From Neonectria sp. B-13 (lineage: Eukaryota > Ascomycota > Sordariomycetes > Hypocreales > Nectriaceae): a DNA stretch of 64,000 nucleotides. Below, in pieces: positions 21,081 through 32,610 of this stretch. How positions within the stretch are numbered: position 1 is the stretch's first letter; every line of letters starts with the position of its first letter. Both the position numbers and the translations under genes were made by a program. The DNA is taken from assembly GCA_002682825.1 (NCBI GenBank), contig NOKP01000002.1:3413378-3477377 (forward strand). The letters run 5' to 3'. The notes beneath the pieces were generated by a model. That model saw only the letters and a program-made list of their open reading frames with translations. It was not told where the DNA came from and did not search any database.

Positions 21081-21605
21081 GCGCCTTTGATAGATTCGTC
21101 TTCCCTCCTCCATCTACACAGTCCTTCATGCCTCGATTGTGGAAATCTGTGACGGGTATAAAGGTAGAAGACGCTTTTCTTTTTGTACTTACCCCAAGGA
21201 GATGGAGTCAGGTATAGTAAGTAGTTCAAGAGGTGAGAAACCGTGCCCATCCGATTTGATACATGCAGTGGCTCCTTCGTGTCATTGCCTTCCCCTGAAG
21301 TTCAGTAGCACTACTCCTTCCCGTTCTTTGGATTCTAAACACTGTGATCATCAAGCGTGCATACTTAGATATATGCTGTACCTGGCCTATATTGCAGGAG
21401 CTGCTTTCCTATATTATAAACGAGGAAGGTGAAGTGGGTGATCACAACACCCACCCATAAGTCCCGTCTGATTTACGACGACCAAAGCACAGCTCGCCTC
21501 TGCTTCAACATCACTCATCCCCATCGGTTCTTACCCTCCACCAACAAACACAGCACCTTTAATATCTCCGCAATCATATCCCAGCAGCCAGATATTGAGT
21601 TGATC

Positions 21606-22970
21606 ATGCCTCCTCAGTTCGCCCTTCCCATCCGCCTCAAGCCTAAGCCTATCTCTGCCAAACATGGTTCTCCGACCAGCCAAGCCAACTCCAACTCCAA
21701 AACAAGTCCCGTCTGTGGCCTGAGGCGTGCTCCCATTCTTCCACGCCCACGATCAGGACCCCATGGCAGGGTCGTAAATCGACATCGTATCGGTAGAGAG
21801 AACGCAAGGCCAGGGAAACCCCAAGACGATGTCGCCTCCGCAACACTCCCCGACGTCGATCCCCTCACATCGACCCCTTGGGCTGAGAATCCACCGTCGT
21901 TTCTTCACGATGGCATCATCTCCTCTTCGTCGGCCCACGAGCACACCCAAGATGAGCAGGCCGTCTAGGCAAAGCCAGAAAACGATGGGTCACTGCTCAG
22001 CACGCCGTCCCCTGAGCCACCCGCAGAACTGCTCGCAGAACATGCCAATCTTCTGAAGCTAGTGGGTGAAACCTTCAGGCTGGGCTCTTCAGAATCTCCA
22101 TCCCCTGAACCTCAAATCACTCGGGTGCGAAGTACCTCCTCATACCTCTCCAAGGGTATTCGCTCGACTCGCATCCAGTCGCCAGTGATAGGTGAGCCCG
22201 TTCACAAATTGAGTCTGTCCAATCTTTCGCAGTTTGGTCGTTCCAACAACCGTTCGTCTGACTTTCGCTCGACCTCGACGTCACCCAAGTCACGGAGTAA
22301 TAGTGCTTCAAGCAGTACACAAGAAGCCATCGCGGATGCCGCGGCTGTCATTAATCAGTGGCAGGGAGAGCGCAAGCCTATTGAGTCGTATCATCGCTAT
22401 GAGCTCAATTCCAGCGCGGAAGACTCATCATCCGAACAAGAAAGTTCCAATAGCGAGAAATGCTACTCCAACTCTTCTTCGAACGACACCAAACCCCCTC
22501 GGTATAGTGAGATAATGGAGATAAAAAATCAATACGACGGAGTAGGTGATGCTCCTCATCCAGAAAGCCCGCTTCCCTCTGCATACCAGCGCAAGTGGCC
22601 TCAGGGATCCAAGCGCAAGGCCTCCCAGTTCTCCCTCCGAAGCCTTACAAACCCTCTGGCAAAGCGGCCACGTCTCGGCATCAAAAGACTGGCCAGCAAC
22701 GCATATCGCGGGGGCTCCCGTCAGTTCAGCCGCGCCCGCGAATCAATGAAGCGCCAGCGTGAGGATGAGATGAAGCAATATGCAGCATGGAAGGCAATGC
22801 GTCGTCGGAGCAAACCCGGGGATGCCCTCAAGGGCAAGTTTGAGAAGGGGTTTGGGACCTTCTCGGTTGAACGAAGTCGCTATGGACATAAGATGTGGTG
22901 GAAGGAAGGCGTCGAGAAGTATCACGCACCAGAGTGGATGCATTTCGGTGCTTCTTTCATGAGAAAGTAG
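21606..22970 (+). CDS. Fungal protein of unknown function, interrupted by one in-frame TAG
   Basis: One frame runs from ATG 21606 to TAG 22968-22970 with a single internal TAG at 21966-21968. Both sides look coding: before it 120 residues rich in Pro, Ser and Arg (from MPPQFALPIRLKPKP); after it, immediately open, AKPENDGSLLSTPSPEPPAE and 300 more residues. The longest ATG-started ORF after the stop is 22062-22970 (302 residues). That part is Ser-rich and disordered, then basic (SKRKASQFSLRSL, FSRARESMKRQREDEMK), ending in an ordered block (GFGTFSVERSRYGHKMWWKE, HAPEWMHFGASF) that looks conserved. The TAG could also be a splice acceptor, but I see no good donor or branch site. A disabled allele, an assembly error or translation from 22062 are all possible. 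Function unknown, probably nuclear. Confidence 0.6.
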
Positions 22971-23149
22971 GAAAGGAAGTGGCCTAACAAGGCTGTGTAC
23001 GTCAATTATAATAATCATTAAGGGGTATCGGCAGGATACAAATACTGGATGCAGTTGAATAGACTGGCTTTATGAGGGATCCAAATGGCCGCTTCATACC
23101 CAGCATATCCTTATCCAAAATGCACATGTAGTCATTACTCAAATCCATC

Positions 23150-24935
23150 TCACAGCATATACCGAAACGATGTGGCTGGCGTGTATTTTCGCTTTCCGGG
23201 ACCAACCAAGCCTTCCTCCTCCACAGTACTTCCATCGGCCAGCCTCTCAGATTCAGTCTTGTCTAGCTTACGGTTCAAATACTTGAGATATAGTCTCAGA
23301 GCAAAGGCCAAAAAGCCAACGCTTAGCATGGCTATCGCGCAGGTCGACATGCCCGGGGTATAGTACGGTGCATCACGGTCGGGATACAGGCGGGTGCCGA
23401 TGAGAGGCCCACACTGGCCTACAAGTTGGAGAAGAGCGAAGCCACCGCCCTGACGGCTTTCGTTGGATTGGTTGTTGATGCTCCACGTAATGATGAGGGT
23501 GACAACGTTGAAGAAGCCGATGGCAGCGGGATAAACAGCCATGTAACGAACGAAAGGGGGGAGGTTTAGCGGTTTAGCGAGAGCGAGGAGGCCATAGCCG
23601 CTAGCGGAAGCAAAGGCATGGAAGATCAGGGGGACGGTGCGGGCGCGGAGGCGGTCGGACATGTGAGAGGTGAAGAGGACGATGAAGAAAGCGGCGAGGT
23701 ACGGCGGCGCGCTGAGGGCCTGGGCGGTGAGCATGTCGTGGCCCATCTCGGTGAGGATCTTAGGGAGGAAGACGGGGAGCGACGAGTAGGCCATATTGGT
23801 GAGGAAGAACATGGCGGCGGTGATCCAGGCGATGGGGTCGATGAACACGGCAGCTACGTCCCGTCCCTTGAGGCCGGACGAGGGCTTGCTCTTGGCCGAG
23901 GTAGACTTCTCGCTACGGAGACGCAGGCGGGCCACCTTCTTCTCCCGCTTGGTGAGGTACGACGCCGTCTGGGGGGAGTCGGGGAGGATGTGCCAGGCAA
24001 AGACGGAGGCGACGACGGAGGGGAAGCCCTCAATGATGAAGAGGAGTCGCCAGGGCGCGATAGGCCCGAGCTGGGCAAACTTGACAATAAGCCAGGCGAG
24101 CGTCGACGCAAAGCTCGTAGCAAGGGGAGCCGCTAGAAAGAGCCCAAGTCAGCCAGACGATTCCAGTCGATGTGGGGTCGAGAGGGTTTACATACCGGAT
24201 ATGAAGATGGCGGTGCGGAAGGCCAGCTCATCCCGCTTGAAGAAGAAGCTCAGATAGAACGGAATGCCCGTGAAGCCCGCCTCGCCGATGCCGAGGACCA
24301 CACGCAGGGCAATCAGCACCGGGTACGACGTCGCTATAGCCTGGAGCGAGGCCGTGAGACCCCAGGTTAGCACCACCATGGAGACGAAGATGTGGGCGGG
24401 GATGAGCTTCCACAGCAGCGACATCCACTCGAAGGCAATGTACGAGATGTAGAAAGCTGTGAGCGACCAGTCGTACCAGTCGTCGCGCGGCGGGTCGGTC
24501 TGGAGGTCGTCGTCCATGCCTGCGATGCGAGCGTTGCCAATATCTGTGCGGAGAGAGGTCAGCGTCGTGGGCTATTCGGGAAGGGGGCGGCTCAAACGTA
24601 CTGGACCGGTCGACGAAGCTCAGCATGAAAAGCAGCGCGACAAAGAGGACGAGCTTGCGGTCGAACTTGCGGCGTACGGCGCGTTCCTCGTCGGGCGTGT
24701 ACAGCTCGAAGCTGGCGACGGAGCCGCGGCGGTCGACCAGCGGCTGCATGTGGTTGTCGTCGTCGCCGTCGCCGTCCCAGATTGCGCTGGGCCCGCCACC
24801 AAGGCGTTCCCGTTCGCGCAGCTCGTAGGACTCGCTGCCGCCAACGGCCGACCGGAGATCGTCATCTTCGCTGTCGTCGAGGGTGAACTCAGCCGTCGTC
24901 TGGGCAAACGAGTCGGCGGCGTCGGGGTGGGTCAT
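23150..24935 (-). CDS. MFS permease, anion:cation symporter (Dal5-like) family, 3 exons
   Basis: Exons 24602-24935, 24196-24543 and 23150-24132 join in frame to 554 residues. An acidic cytoplasmic N-terminus of about 100 residues precedes about twelve hydrophobic segments. The first intron splits the family motif: FVDRS is completed to NIGNARIAGM, the signature of Dal5/Tna1-type anion:cation symporters that import allantoate, nicotinate, pantothenate and other organic anions. Further marks are the RVVLGIGEAGFTGIPFYLS loop, LLFIIEGFPSVV, and YMAVYPAAIGFFNV with WSINNQSNESRQG between late segments. The substrate cannot be told. The protein sits in the plasma membrane. Nothing beside it suggests a pathway. 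Confidence 0.92.
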
Positions 24936-25640
24936 CTGGAGCTACACCCCGGGGGGGAGGATCGCGGGACGGAGGCGGGATGGTTAGGGGCGGAAGAGCA
25001 GCGGAGGAAGGGTCGACGGCAGAGAATGGCCGGTGCGCCGGGGGACGAGGCGGCTACTGGAGGCGAGCGAGCAGAGCATTCATTCTCCGTGTGGACAGGA
25101 GGAAGTTGTACCAAGTACGGACGAGGTACTACCGGACCCTGTTGGCTGGACGTTGAATTGGGGAAGTGTCTTGGTTACACGTGACGCGAAGCCCGACGTC
25201 ATTCCAGACGTCCTGTTTAAGCAATCAGCTTCATGTGAGCCAGATCGTGAGCTACGCGCTGAGATTCAATGCATGGACAAAGGACATTGATTCGTAAGGA
25301 AGGGAATTACTAAATTAGCCAATTGGGTTCTATATAAAAGGTACAGGTTGAAGCTTGGATAGCCTCATTGAAATATCCACGTCCCTGGCCCCCCTCACCA
25401 TCAGGACCGGTAGTATCAAAGCATCACGCTCCACCTCGTTGAGCCAAAGCTCAATTCTATATCTAGACGGACAGTTGCCGCTCTCCCAAGCAGCCACCTG
25501 TAGAAAACAAAGCTTCACCCGCTCCTCCAGTAATTAAATGTTCCAATTAACAGCCCACGCTTTTTGCGGCTTCACCTGAGACTCCAATGACACCAACTCC
25601 TCTCCTCCAGTTCAGAAAGAAAAGAAAAACGTTCGCTTTT
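24936..25640. other. Intergenic: MFS promoter and flbE 3' region
   Basis: About 700 bases between two minus-strand genes, holding the permease promoter on the left. The sequence near 25335 (CTATATAAAAGG) is TATA-like but lies on the opposite strand to the known genes. No gene is seen. Confidence 0.5.
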
Positions 25641-26531
25641 TCACCGCCCTCCCGGAGAACCGTCCTTCTTCCCAAACAGCCTCCTCAGCCCCTCCGCCAT
25701 CGACTTCTTGCTCTTCAGCGGCGGTCTCGCGGCCTGCTTCTGGCCTCCCGGCTCAGGCGGCGGGCTGGGTCGCGGGTTGGCTGGGTGCGAGCTGAGCGGT
25801 GACGGCCGTATCGGGAGGCTGCTCGCGGAGCTGGTCTGCGGACTGGTGCTCGGCCTTTCTTGCTGGGCGGGCCTCGCAGGTGGCGGTTTCAGCCCTTGAG
25901 GGACGACTTCTTCCGAGCCGCCTCTCACGGACTCGTCCTCGCTCTCCTCGTCCTCCTCGCGAACGGCCTCGTCCTCGTCATCGCTGTCCGCGGGAACCTC
26001 CCGCAGCTCATCCCCGCAGACGACGACATACCAGCGTAGGTCCTCGCCCTTCTGCAGCTCGTCCCGCAGCCGGCCGAACCACTCGTCCTGCTTGCGCATG
26101 CGGTACCTGGCCATCTCGTCGACGACGTTGGCGCTCAGGTCGATGCGCACCACGTAGTCGGCGACGAAGGCATACGGGCGGCTCGGCAGGCGCGTGTCCT
26201 CGGGGTCGAACTCCTCCAGCAGCTTCACGGCGGACCACGAGTGCATGAGCACGGGGTCCTTGGATTCAGGGACCCGGGACGCCGGCACCGTGAAGTCATC
26301 GTCGTGATGCTGCAGCTCCGAAGCCGGCTTCTTGGCAGCTGCCGGTGGTGCTGCTGGTGGTGCTGGCTCCGGGATGAAGTTGAAGCTGGTATGCAGCTGT
26401 GAGAGGATGGCTAGCGACGTGGCCGGGCCGATGACCCAGTTCGACGCCGCATCGTCGAGGTTGTTGAGAATGACAAAGACGCGGATGTCGCGGCGGTGCC
26501 ATCGGAAGCCGTGGCAGAGATACGTCGGCAT
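25641..26531 (-). CDS. flbE: FlbE-like developmental (conidiation) regulator
   Basis: A single exon of 296 residues. The N-terminus MPTYLCHGFRWHRRDIRVFVILNN... with LDDAASNWVIGP, then LLEEFDP, PYAFVADYVVRIDL and LRWYVVVCGDE, follows the pattern of FlbE, a filamentous-fungal protein at hyphal tips that, with FlbB, activates asexual development in Aspergillus. Recognition is from the family pattern, not from a search. About residues 190-296 form an extra tail: an acidic Glu/Asp/Ser run, a Pro/Ser-rich linker and a basic end (KSKKSMAEGLRRLFGKK). Aspergillus FlbE is shorter (near 200 residues), so the tail is an extension in this lineage. An insertion rich in Ala and Pro lies near residues 55-70. 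Confidence 0.72.
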   Translation of the reverse strand: MPTYLCHGFRWHRRDIRVFVILNNLDDAASNWVIGPATSLAILSQLHTSFNFIPEPAPPAAPPAAAKKPASELQHHDDDFTVPASRVPESKDPVLMHSWSAVKLLEEFDPEDTRLPSRPYAFVADYVVRIDLSANVVDEMARYRMRKQDEWFGRLRDELQKGEDLRWYVVVCGDELREVPADSDDEDEAVREEDEESEDESVRGGSEEVVPQGLKPPPARPAQQERPSTSPQTSSASSLPIRPSPLSSHPANPRPSPPPEPGGQKQAARPPLKSKKSMAEGLRRLFGKKDGSPGGR

Positions 26532-27358
26532 TGTGTGAAGCCAACGAAGCGTGGGCGGATAGTTAGCGATAGCGCCTCAATTACCGATCGCTCTCGCGGT
26601 GCCTCCAAGTCCTGACTCGTCCAGACGCTTTAACCCCCAAAAATCTCCGAGTCGGCCGCCTCTTCGACGGGGCGGAGCCGCGCTTCCCTGGCTGGTTTTC
26701 GAAAGGGTCTTTTTTTCTTGATGATTTTTCTTTGGTTATCGCGCTCCTCTTCGGCCCTGGAATCGCGGGTTCAATGTTCACGCGTGCCCCCCGTTGGCAC
26801 GGCAGAGGAGCCACCGTCGTTCCCGTTTGAAACTAGGAGGGAAAAAAAGCCACGCCTTGAACAATTGGGAAACGGGCCGCGGCGCGCGATGGCCGGTTGT
26901 GAAGTTGCCCACCCACGGGGGGCCTGTCATGTGAACCAGTGCACGAATGGAAATCCCTGTGGGAAATGGGATTAAAAGGTGACATAACATCTCCACGCCG
27001 CAGGGGGTCCGTTAATTACATTGCTGTAGCATGCATGCAGATATACTTCGTACTGCTTAGACTACTAGTACTTTGTCGTCTACATCCAGCAACTACCGTA
27101 ACTATCGTGAAATAACAACGTGTTAGTCTATTATGTAGGTAGAGTAGTGTGGGGTTTTTAAATCGTTGTGTTTAACACCTGTTTCCCCCAATCCAAAGCC
27201 ATTCAATCCATGGTATCTCCAAACTACCGTCGTATACATCATCTACAGCTCGCATGCCATGTGTAGTGTAAAGAAACATGCCCGTCATCGCAGTCCGTCC
27301 ATCCCTCTTTTCTATATATTCGCCGACTGTGCACCTCCTGGATCGTATAAAGCGGTCC
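26532..27358. other. Intergenic: flbE promoter and homeodomain gene 3' region
   Basis: About 830 bases; AT-rich from 27000 on. No ORF with features. It holds the flbE promoter and the 3' end of the homeodomain gene. Confidence 0.5.
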
Positions 27359-30300
27359 CTAGTCTCTAAAGCCATTCATGCTGAGGCTCGCACCGCCCAT
27401 GTCGTCCACGCTCTCCATCTCCATCAACGAGACCCCTCCGAAATCTTGGGGGTCGAATTCAAAATTCATTTCTTGGAGAATGCCGTTGATGTCCTCGTCC
27501 GAGATGTTCACATCCATGTTGCTGGGTAGGGCGGGCGCCGCAGTCATAGGCTCGTCCGCTTGGCAGGCGCGCGGCAGCTTCTCGGCCATCATCTCCTTGA
27601 ACTTACCCAGCAGCGCCGTGTCATCGGCTGCCGTGGCGTTCGAGTCGAGGACCTGGCGACCGCGAGCCTGCATCATCGCATCCGACGGCATGCGGCCTGT
27701 CCTCATGACGTGCTTCTCCACGAAATCCATGAGGCCGCGTTCCAGTTCGCGGGAGCAGAACACCATGGCTGGCCGCTCGTACTGAGACGTCAAGTTCTCA
27801 AGGTAGCCGTTTGCTCCGGATTGGTTTGCCCGGAATGACTTGGCTCCGTCGCTCATCGACACTTGGACGTTCTCGTGGAATGGCTCGAGGACTGCCTTCG
27901 GGTAGGCGTAAGGTGGCGCAAATCCAGTACCGCCTTGCTTCACTGCCCAGGCGCTTCCTTCGGGGAGGCCAGGTCCATCTTCCTTGAGGATACCGACATG
28001 TCGCTTGAACCTCATGAGCCACTCGACGTTGTCCGCGGCAGTTTGGTTCCACGGGTCGTCACTATAGCCCTGTTAGTTCGTCATATCCGAATCGACAGCT
28101 TCAATCGCAATCACTTACTCATCGTACAGGATCCAGCGGGACTGGTGTTGCAGTTCGGCATCGGTTGGCACGTGTTGGTTGGGGTTGTTTGGTGACATCG
28201 TCGATGACACCCACCTAGTCAGCTCCTTTGCTAATCGCCGGTAGCAGTTGGCATCATTCAAAAAGAAGGGCCCAGGTTGGAGCGAGCATGAGATGTCACC
28301 AGGACTCTTAGCACCTCTCATATTGCATTCTGAGGACTTCGCGGTGCCTTTGGTGAGCGGTGACCCAGTCAGCACGGACGGGTTGCTCGGCTGTAGTGAA
28401 AGCGCTGGTGAGCTGTCAGATGTTGTCGATGCCTTCCCAATGGGGTGTCGCCCCCTGAAGCCTTCCAGCCAGGGAGCGCTGTCGGCAGCGGTTTGATTCC
28501 AGCCGTCATCGAACTCGTAAATAATCACACGCGCTTCTCTCTGCAAGTCCTCGTCCGAGGGCTCCAACCCTCGGGATCGCTGGGCATCGAGATACTCTCC
28601 TAGCTCCTGCTCGAGCCGAGAGTAGTTGAGAATGGTCGAATCAATCAGCGTCGGATCAGTCGAGCGGCAAACCCCGTTCTTGACGTCCTCGGATCGTGGG
28701 AGATGGGCCCGACGCCTGAAAGGGGCCAACCAGTGAGTAGAGGATTTGACCAAGCGCAACAGCCAGTTGGCGATGGCGTCGGATGGGTGGGTCGACACCT
28801 CTTCAACGCGGGCGACAATGCGACAGGCCTCTTCTTGGAGCTCATCGTCCATCGCTGTCAGGCCCAGCATCTTCTTGGTCCTGACAAACTCTTGGAGCTG
28901 CACCTCCATGGGGCACTCCTCGAACAAGTTGTCCTTGCCGTTAATCTTGAGCGACGCCAGTCTGTTTTCAGCTGCACCACGCAAGGGACCGAAACGAGCC
29001 TTTTCGGCCAGTGTGTCGGAGCTCATGATGATATCACGCAGCCAGGAATGGAGCGTGGCTACGCCCTGCAGTGACAACAATTCGCTCGCGAAAATGATAC
29101 GGCATCCTTCCACCATCAATTCGGCATCGGTCGGTAGTCGTCCATGTTGATCGTCGTGGTTCGTCATGAAGGCAGCCAGCTCGAGCTTGATCAGCTCGTA
29201 AGCGTTTCGGGGTGATTCTGGCGGGGACTGGCTTGCTACAAATGGCAATGGAGAGGTTCGTTCATAATGAATGAGATCTATTTCAAAAGTTAGACGCTTT
29301 AAGCTGATCTACAGGATATTGCAGAGGTCTCATACAAGGTGGGATGGAGTTTTCGACCATGTCGAGCACAGGGACTTCAAAACCCCAGTCACCCTTCCAG
29401 TCAGCCATGGAATAACCAGTCTTGAAATGCTCCGCCAGGTGATCGACTCTTATGGTCCAAGTATCCATCACGATACCACAGAAACCACACCGAGACCGTA
29501 TCTCGGGCGTTGCAACTTTCCAGGATTTCATGGACCAGTCCAAGAACTTGATGTTGTGAACCAGACGCAGATGCTGGTTGAGGTGGTCCTTCCGATAGAA
29601 AGTCCTTTCCTCGGATGACCGCTCTAGGCAAGCCGAATGGTTGTGACTCTCGATGTGGGAATCGTCGGGGTTAGCTAGACCACAGAAAGCGCAGGATAGT
29701 AGGCCGGTGTCTGGGTTGACGGCACGGGGGCCGTGGGGAGAGCAGACCCATCTCTCCAGAGACAGATGCAACGACTTTTCGTGACGCTGCCAGTCATGCT
29801 TTGTTCTGAAGGTTTCGGTACAAAATGTACACTGGAAAGTCTTCAGAGGAGCTGACAGGGCGGTGCCTCCTTCGTTAGCCGGCTTCGCGCCCGCCCTTCT
29901 ACGGCGGCGGCGGCGGCCTCTGCCGTTGAAGTGAGTTGAGCCAAAAGAGCTGAAGGAGTTGCGCGAGCCATGCGAGTAGGCCGAGCCAAAGGATCCATTG
30001 CTGGAGTGAGAGGTGCCCAAACTGCTAGCCGAAGACTGGTTGCAGAGAGACTTGCCAGAACCGTCGTCGGTGTAGCTGAAGCCGAAAGGACTGTTCAATC
30101 CCGACGACATGCCAGACGAGGAGGCAGTGACGGCCCTGGAAATAGCCGTAATGGAGGCGGGTTCGTTCTCTGGGGGCGAATGCTCCCAACGCTGAAGCGG
30201 GTTCATAGCTTCGAGGGCGGGAGTGCCTCGGCGCTGAGGAATATCGATAGGGCCGGACCAAGTTTTGAAGTGCGGGGATGTCGAGCGAGGAGCCTGTCCC

Positions 30301-31091
30301 TGGACTTTACCACGACGCCGAGCGTTGGCAAGCCAATTGGTGATTTGAGTCTTGTTCAGACCAGTCTGTCGCTGGAGCATTTCTTTCTCCTCGTCACTGG
30401 GATAGGGGTGGCGGTTGTGGGTGGAGAGCCAGTTCTTCAGGATGCGTACCGACTCTCTAGAGAATCGAGCACCAATTTTAGGCGGGGTGGCCACCTTGGA
30501 TAAGCCTTCGGGCAAGTTGGCCAGGTCGGTAACAGAAGTATTCCGGGACGACATGAGAGAGTCGTTGTGGCCATCCTCAGAGACAGTAGCCTTGAGCTGG
30601 ATTCCAGATAGAGGGAGCAAGCTGATGGGCAAATTCGCCTGTTCGAGGTTGAGTTCAAGGGTAGCGCCAAAGCTGCAGTCGACACTCAAAGCAACACAGC
30701 TGGTGCAGTAGCCCTTGTACTGACCCTCCCGGATGGTCTTGCACGAGAAACCGCCGAGGGCGCAATTGGTACAGGGAAAGGCTGGGAAGTCCCAAGCTAG
30801 GGCGGGAGTGAAGTCCATCTCGGCGGGAGCATCAGGCTCGTCGGGCAAGGCGAAGTTGTTCTCGGCGAAGTGCTGCAGGGCGCAGAAGCTGAAGTCGTCC
30901 TCATTAACGTTTGCTAGTACGAGATCAATGTCATCGTTGGTGTCGTTGCCGATGTTGAGACTGTTGAGATCGTTGTTGTTGAAGTGGGATGTCAAGCCAG
31001 TGGAGGTGGATTCCTGTTGAAAGGCGTCGCCCAAGGCATCGCCGGCCTTGGTCCAGTCGACGAACTCTTCCATTTCGCGGATGGTGGCCAT
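27359..31091 (-). CDS. Homeodomain / C2H2 zinc-finger regulator with C-terminal repeats, 3 exons
   Basis: Exons 29336-31091, 28119-29277 and 27359-28061 join in frame to 1205 residues; the joins restore [18 protein letters not shown] and [17 protein letters not shown]. Domains in order: six cysteines with Zn2Cys6 spacing (C107, C110, C117, C129, C132, C139); a TALE/KN homeodomain at about 203-262 ([22 protein letters not shown]); a Ser/Gly-rich linker with a poly-Arg run near 391-399; C2H2 fingers at C421-C424-H437-H442 and C535-C538-H551-H555, with another Cys/His-rich stretch between them; then five degenerate repeats from about 612 to 1130. The tail ([18 protein letters not shown]) is acidic-hydrophobic, like an activation domain. 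It is a nuclear transcription factor of the fungal homeobox-C2H2 class; targets unknown. Reading the exons as two genes would be wrong. Confidence 0.9.
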
Positions 31092-31117
31092 GGTTGCGGT
31101 AGTTCAAAGGGCGCAAC

Positions 31118-31150
31118 GCAGTCAGTCAGTCAGTCAATCAGCCAGTCAGC
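31118..31150. repeat. CAGT-type tetranucleotide repeat
   Basis: CAGTCAGTCAGTCAGTCAAT followed by degenerate copies, just upstream of the homeodomain gene ATG. Confidence 0.8.
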
Positions 31151-32575
31151 CAAAGCTGCAATCAAGCGAAGGGCGCTGTGACTGTGACTGTGAAGGGCGT
31201 CGAGATGACAAGCACCCGCCTTTGCGAAGCGCAGTCAAGTCAATGTCCGTCCCACTTGGTCTAAGGTGTAATCAAGTCCCTGACGCCTTTCGAGCCGGGG
31301 GGCCAGTTGACATGAAGATGAAGAATAAGGATAAAAGGGGAGGAAGCGAGTCAGCAAGACGCGGAGGCAGGCTCAGTTTTGTTCAATGCGAGCCCAGGAA
31401 GATCCGCGCCGACTTTAGGTACGAGTTGTAAGATGCGGCGTTGAACTGGAACTGGGACTGGAACTGGGGGAGTCATGGATTGGATTGATTGAGCAAGCGC
31501 CGCAAGCCCGTGGAAGCCCAGCAGCAGCCACACCAGGAGGAGGAGGGCCCTTTGGTAGGGGCATCTCTAGGGGGACCACCCACTGGGGCCAGTCGCTGGA
31601 CGACCCAGCTTGCCAGCCACTGGGACGGGGGGCCACTCAGGCCACCCAGGCCACCCAAAGAAGACTGGGGTCTCGTGCGTGCCAGAATGTCAAGTGTGCG
31701 CCCTTCGATTGACAGGCAGGACGCTTTGGGGCCCTGGGAGGGTGGGTCAACGCACCAATTACGTCGAAGCGACGGTGTCGGCCGGCATTCTGCACTGTGC
31801 CGCCGGTCCCATTCTCCGTTCGGGCATGTCCGTGTGCCCAGCGCGGACACTGAACTTGGTTGAGTCGACGGCCTGCGCGGTGTCGGTGAGAGGGTCAGCT
31901 CAGCACCACAGTGCCTCTCACACCGTGTCAGGCCGGGCGGGGCGCGTCGCATCCGGGGCTCCGCTCCTCGTTGTTCGCAAGGCGTGGCCGCGCAGCCGAC
32001 GACGGTTGACTACGCGGGAGACGGTTTAGAGGCTTTTTAGCCTGCCTGCAACCTGCCTGCATGTTGCCAACAGCCCGCAAGCCACCTCCTAATGCCCGAG
32101 ACCGGGCCACCGTAGTCACCAGCATTTTTCCTTGAGACGCTGGCCTCTTGTAGGATCGTCGGTGGTGCTTCCACCGGAGCAAAAGACCGGTCCGTGGCCG
32201 GAACTTACAACTTGACCGCGACGACCCGTCATCCCCGTATCCCCGTATCCATCATTGGCGATTGGGGTAATTTACCCCGCAGCCAGGCCAGGGCGGGCCA
32301 ATATCAATCGAATCCTCCCTCTAGTGTAGCCTGTGCTCTGCGGTGAAGGTACAGGAACATTCTAGACACCTTCTCAACTTCTCTAGCAGGAAACCAAGAG
32401 GGAGGGGCAAACGTACGGTGCCCGTCATCAGGGATTGCCAAGGATGGGCTGAGGCTGACACTCATCGTCGAAGTTCCTTGCGCATTTGCCCGTCTACCTT
32501 GTCTTAGCTGCTGATCCCTTGCGCCTTGCGCATTGCGTTGCGCCATCGTCCATGCACAGAAAGAAAGTGCACACC

Positions 32576-32610
32576 TGTGGTTGCGGTTGCGGTTGCGGTT
32601 GTGGATGTGG
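32576..32610. repeat. Hexamer repeat (TTGCGG)
   Basis: GGTTGCGGTTGCGGTTGCGG and flanking degenerate units; noncoding, inside the long gene-free stretch. Confidence 0.85.

Larger units (their letters stand above)
20626..21605. other. Intergenic containing the tRNA gene
   Basis: Apart from the tRNA at 20959-21054 and its terminator there is no gene here. The right part is the promoter and leader of the next plus-strand gene, with TATAAA at 21415-21420. Confidence 0.55.

Noticed and set aside
27359..29248. Treating the frames at 28115-29248 and 27359-28015 (minus) as genes separate from the homeodomain ORF
   Set aside because: GT-AG introns of 58 and 57 bases join all three frames in phase and restore continuous, repeat-consistent sequence, and neither downstream frame has a convincing ATG.
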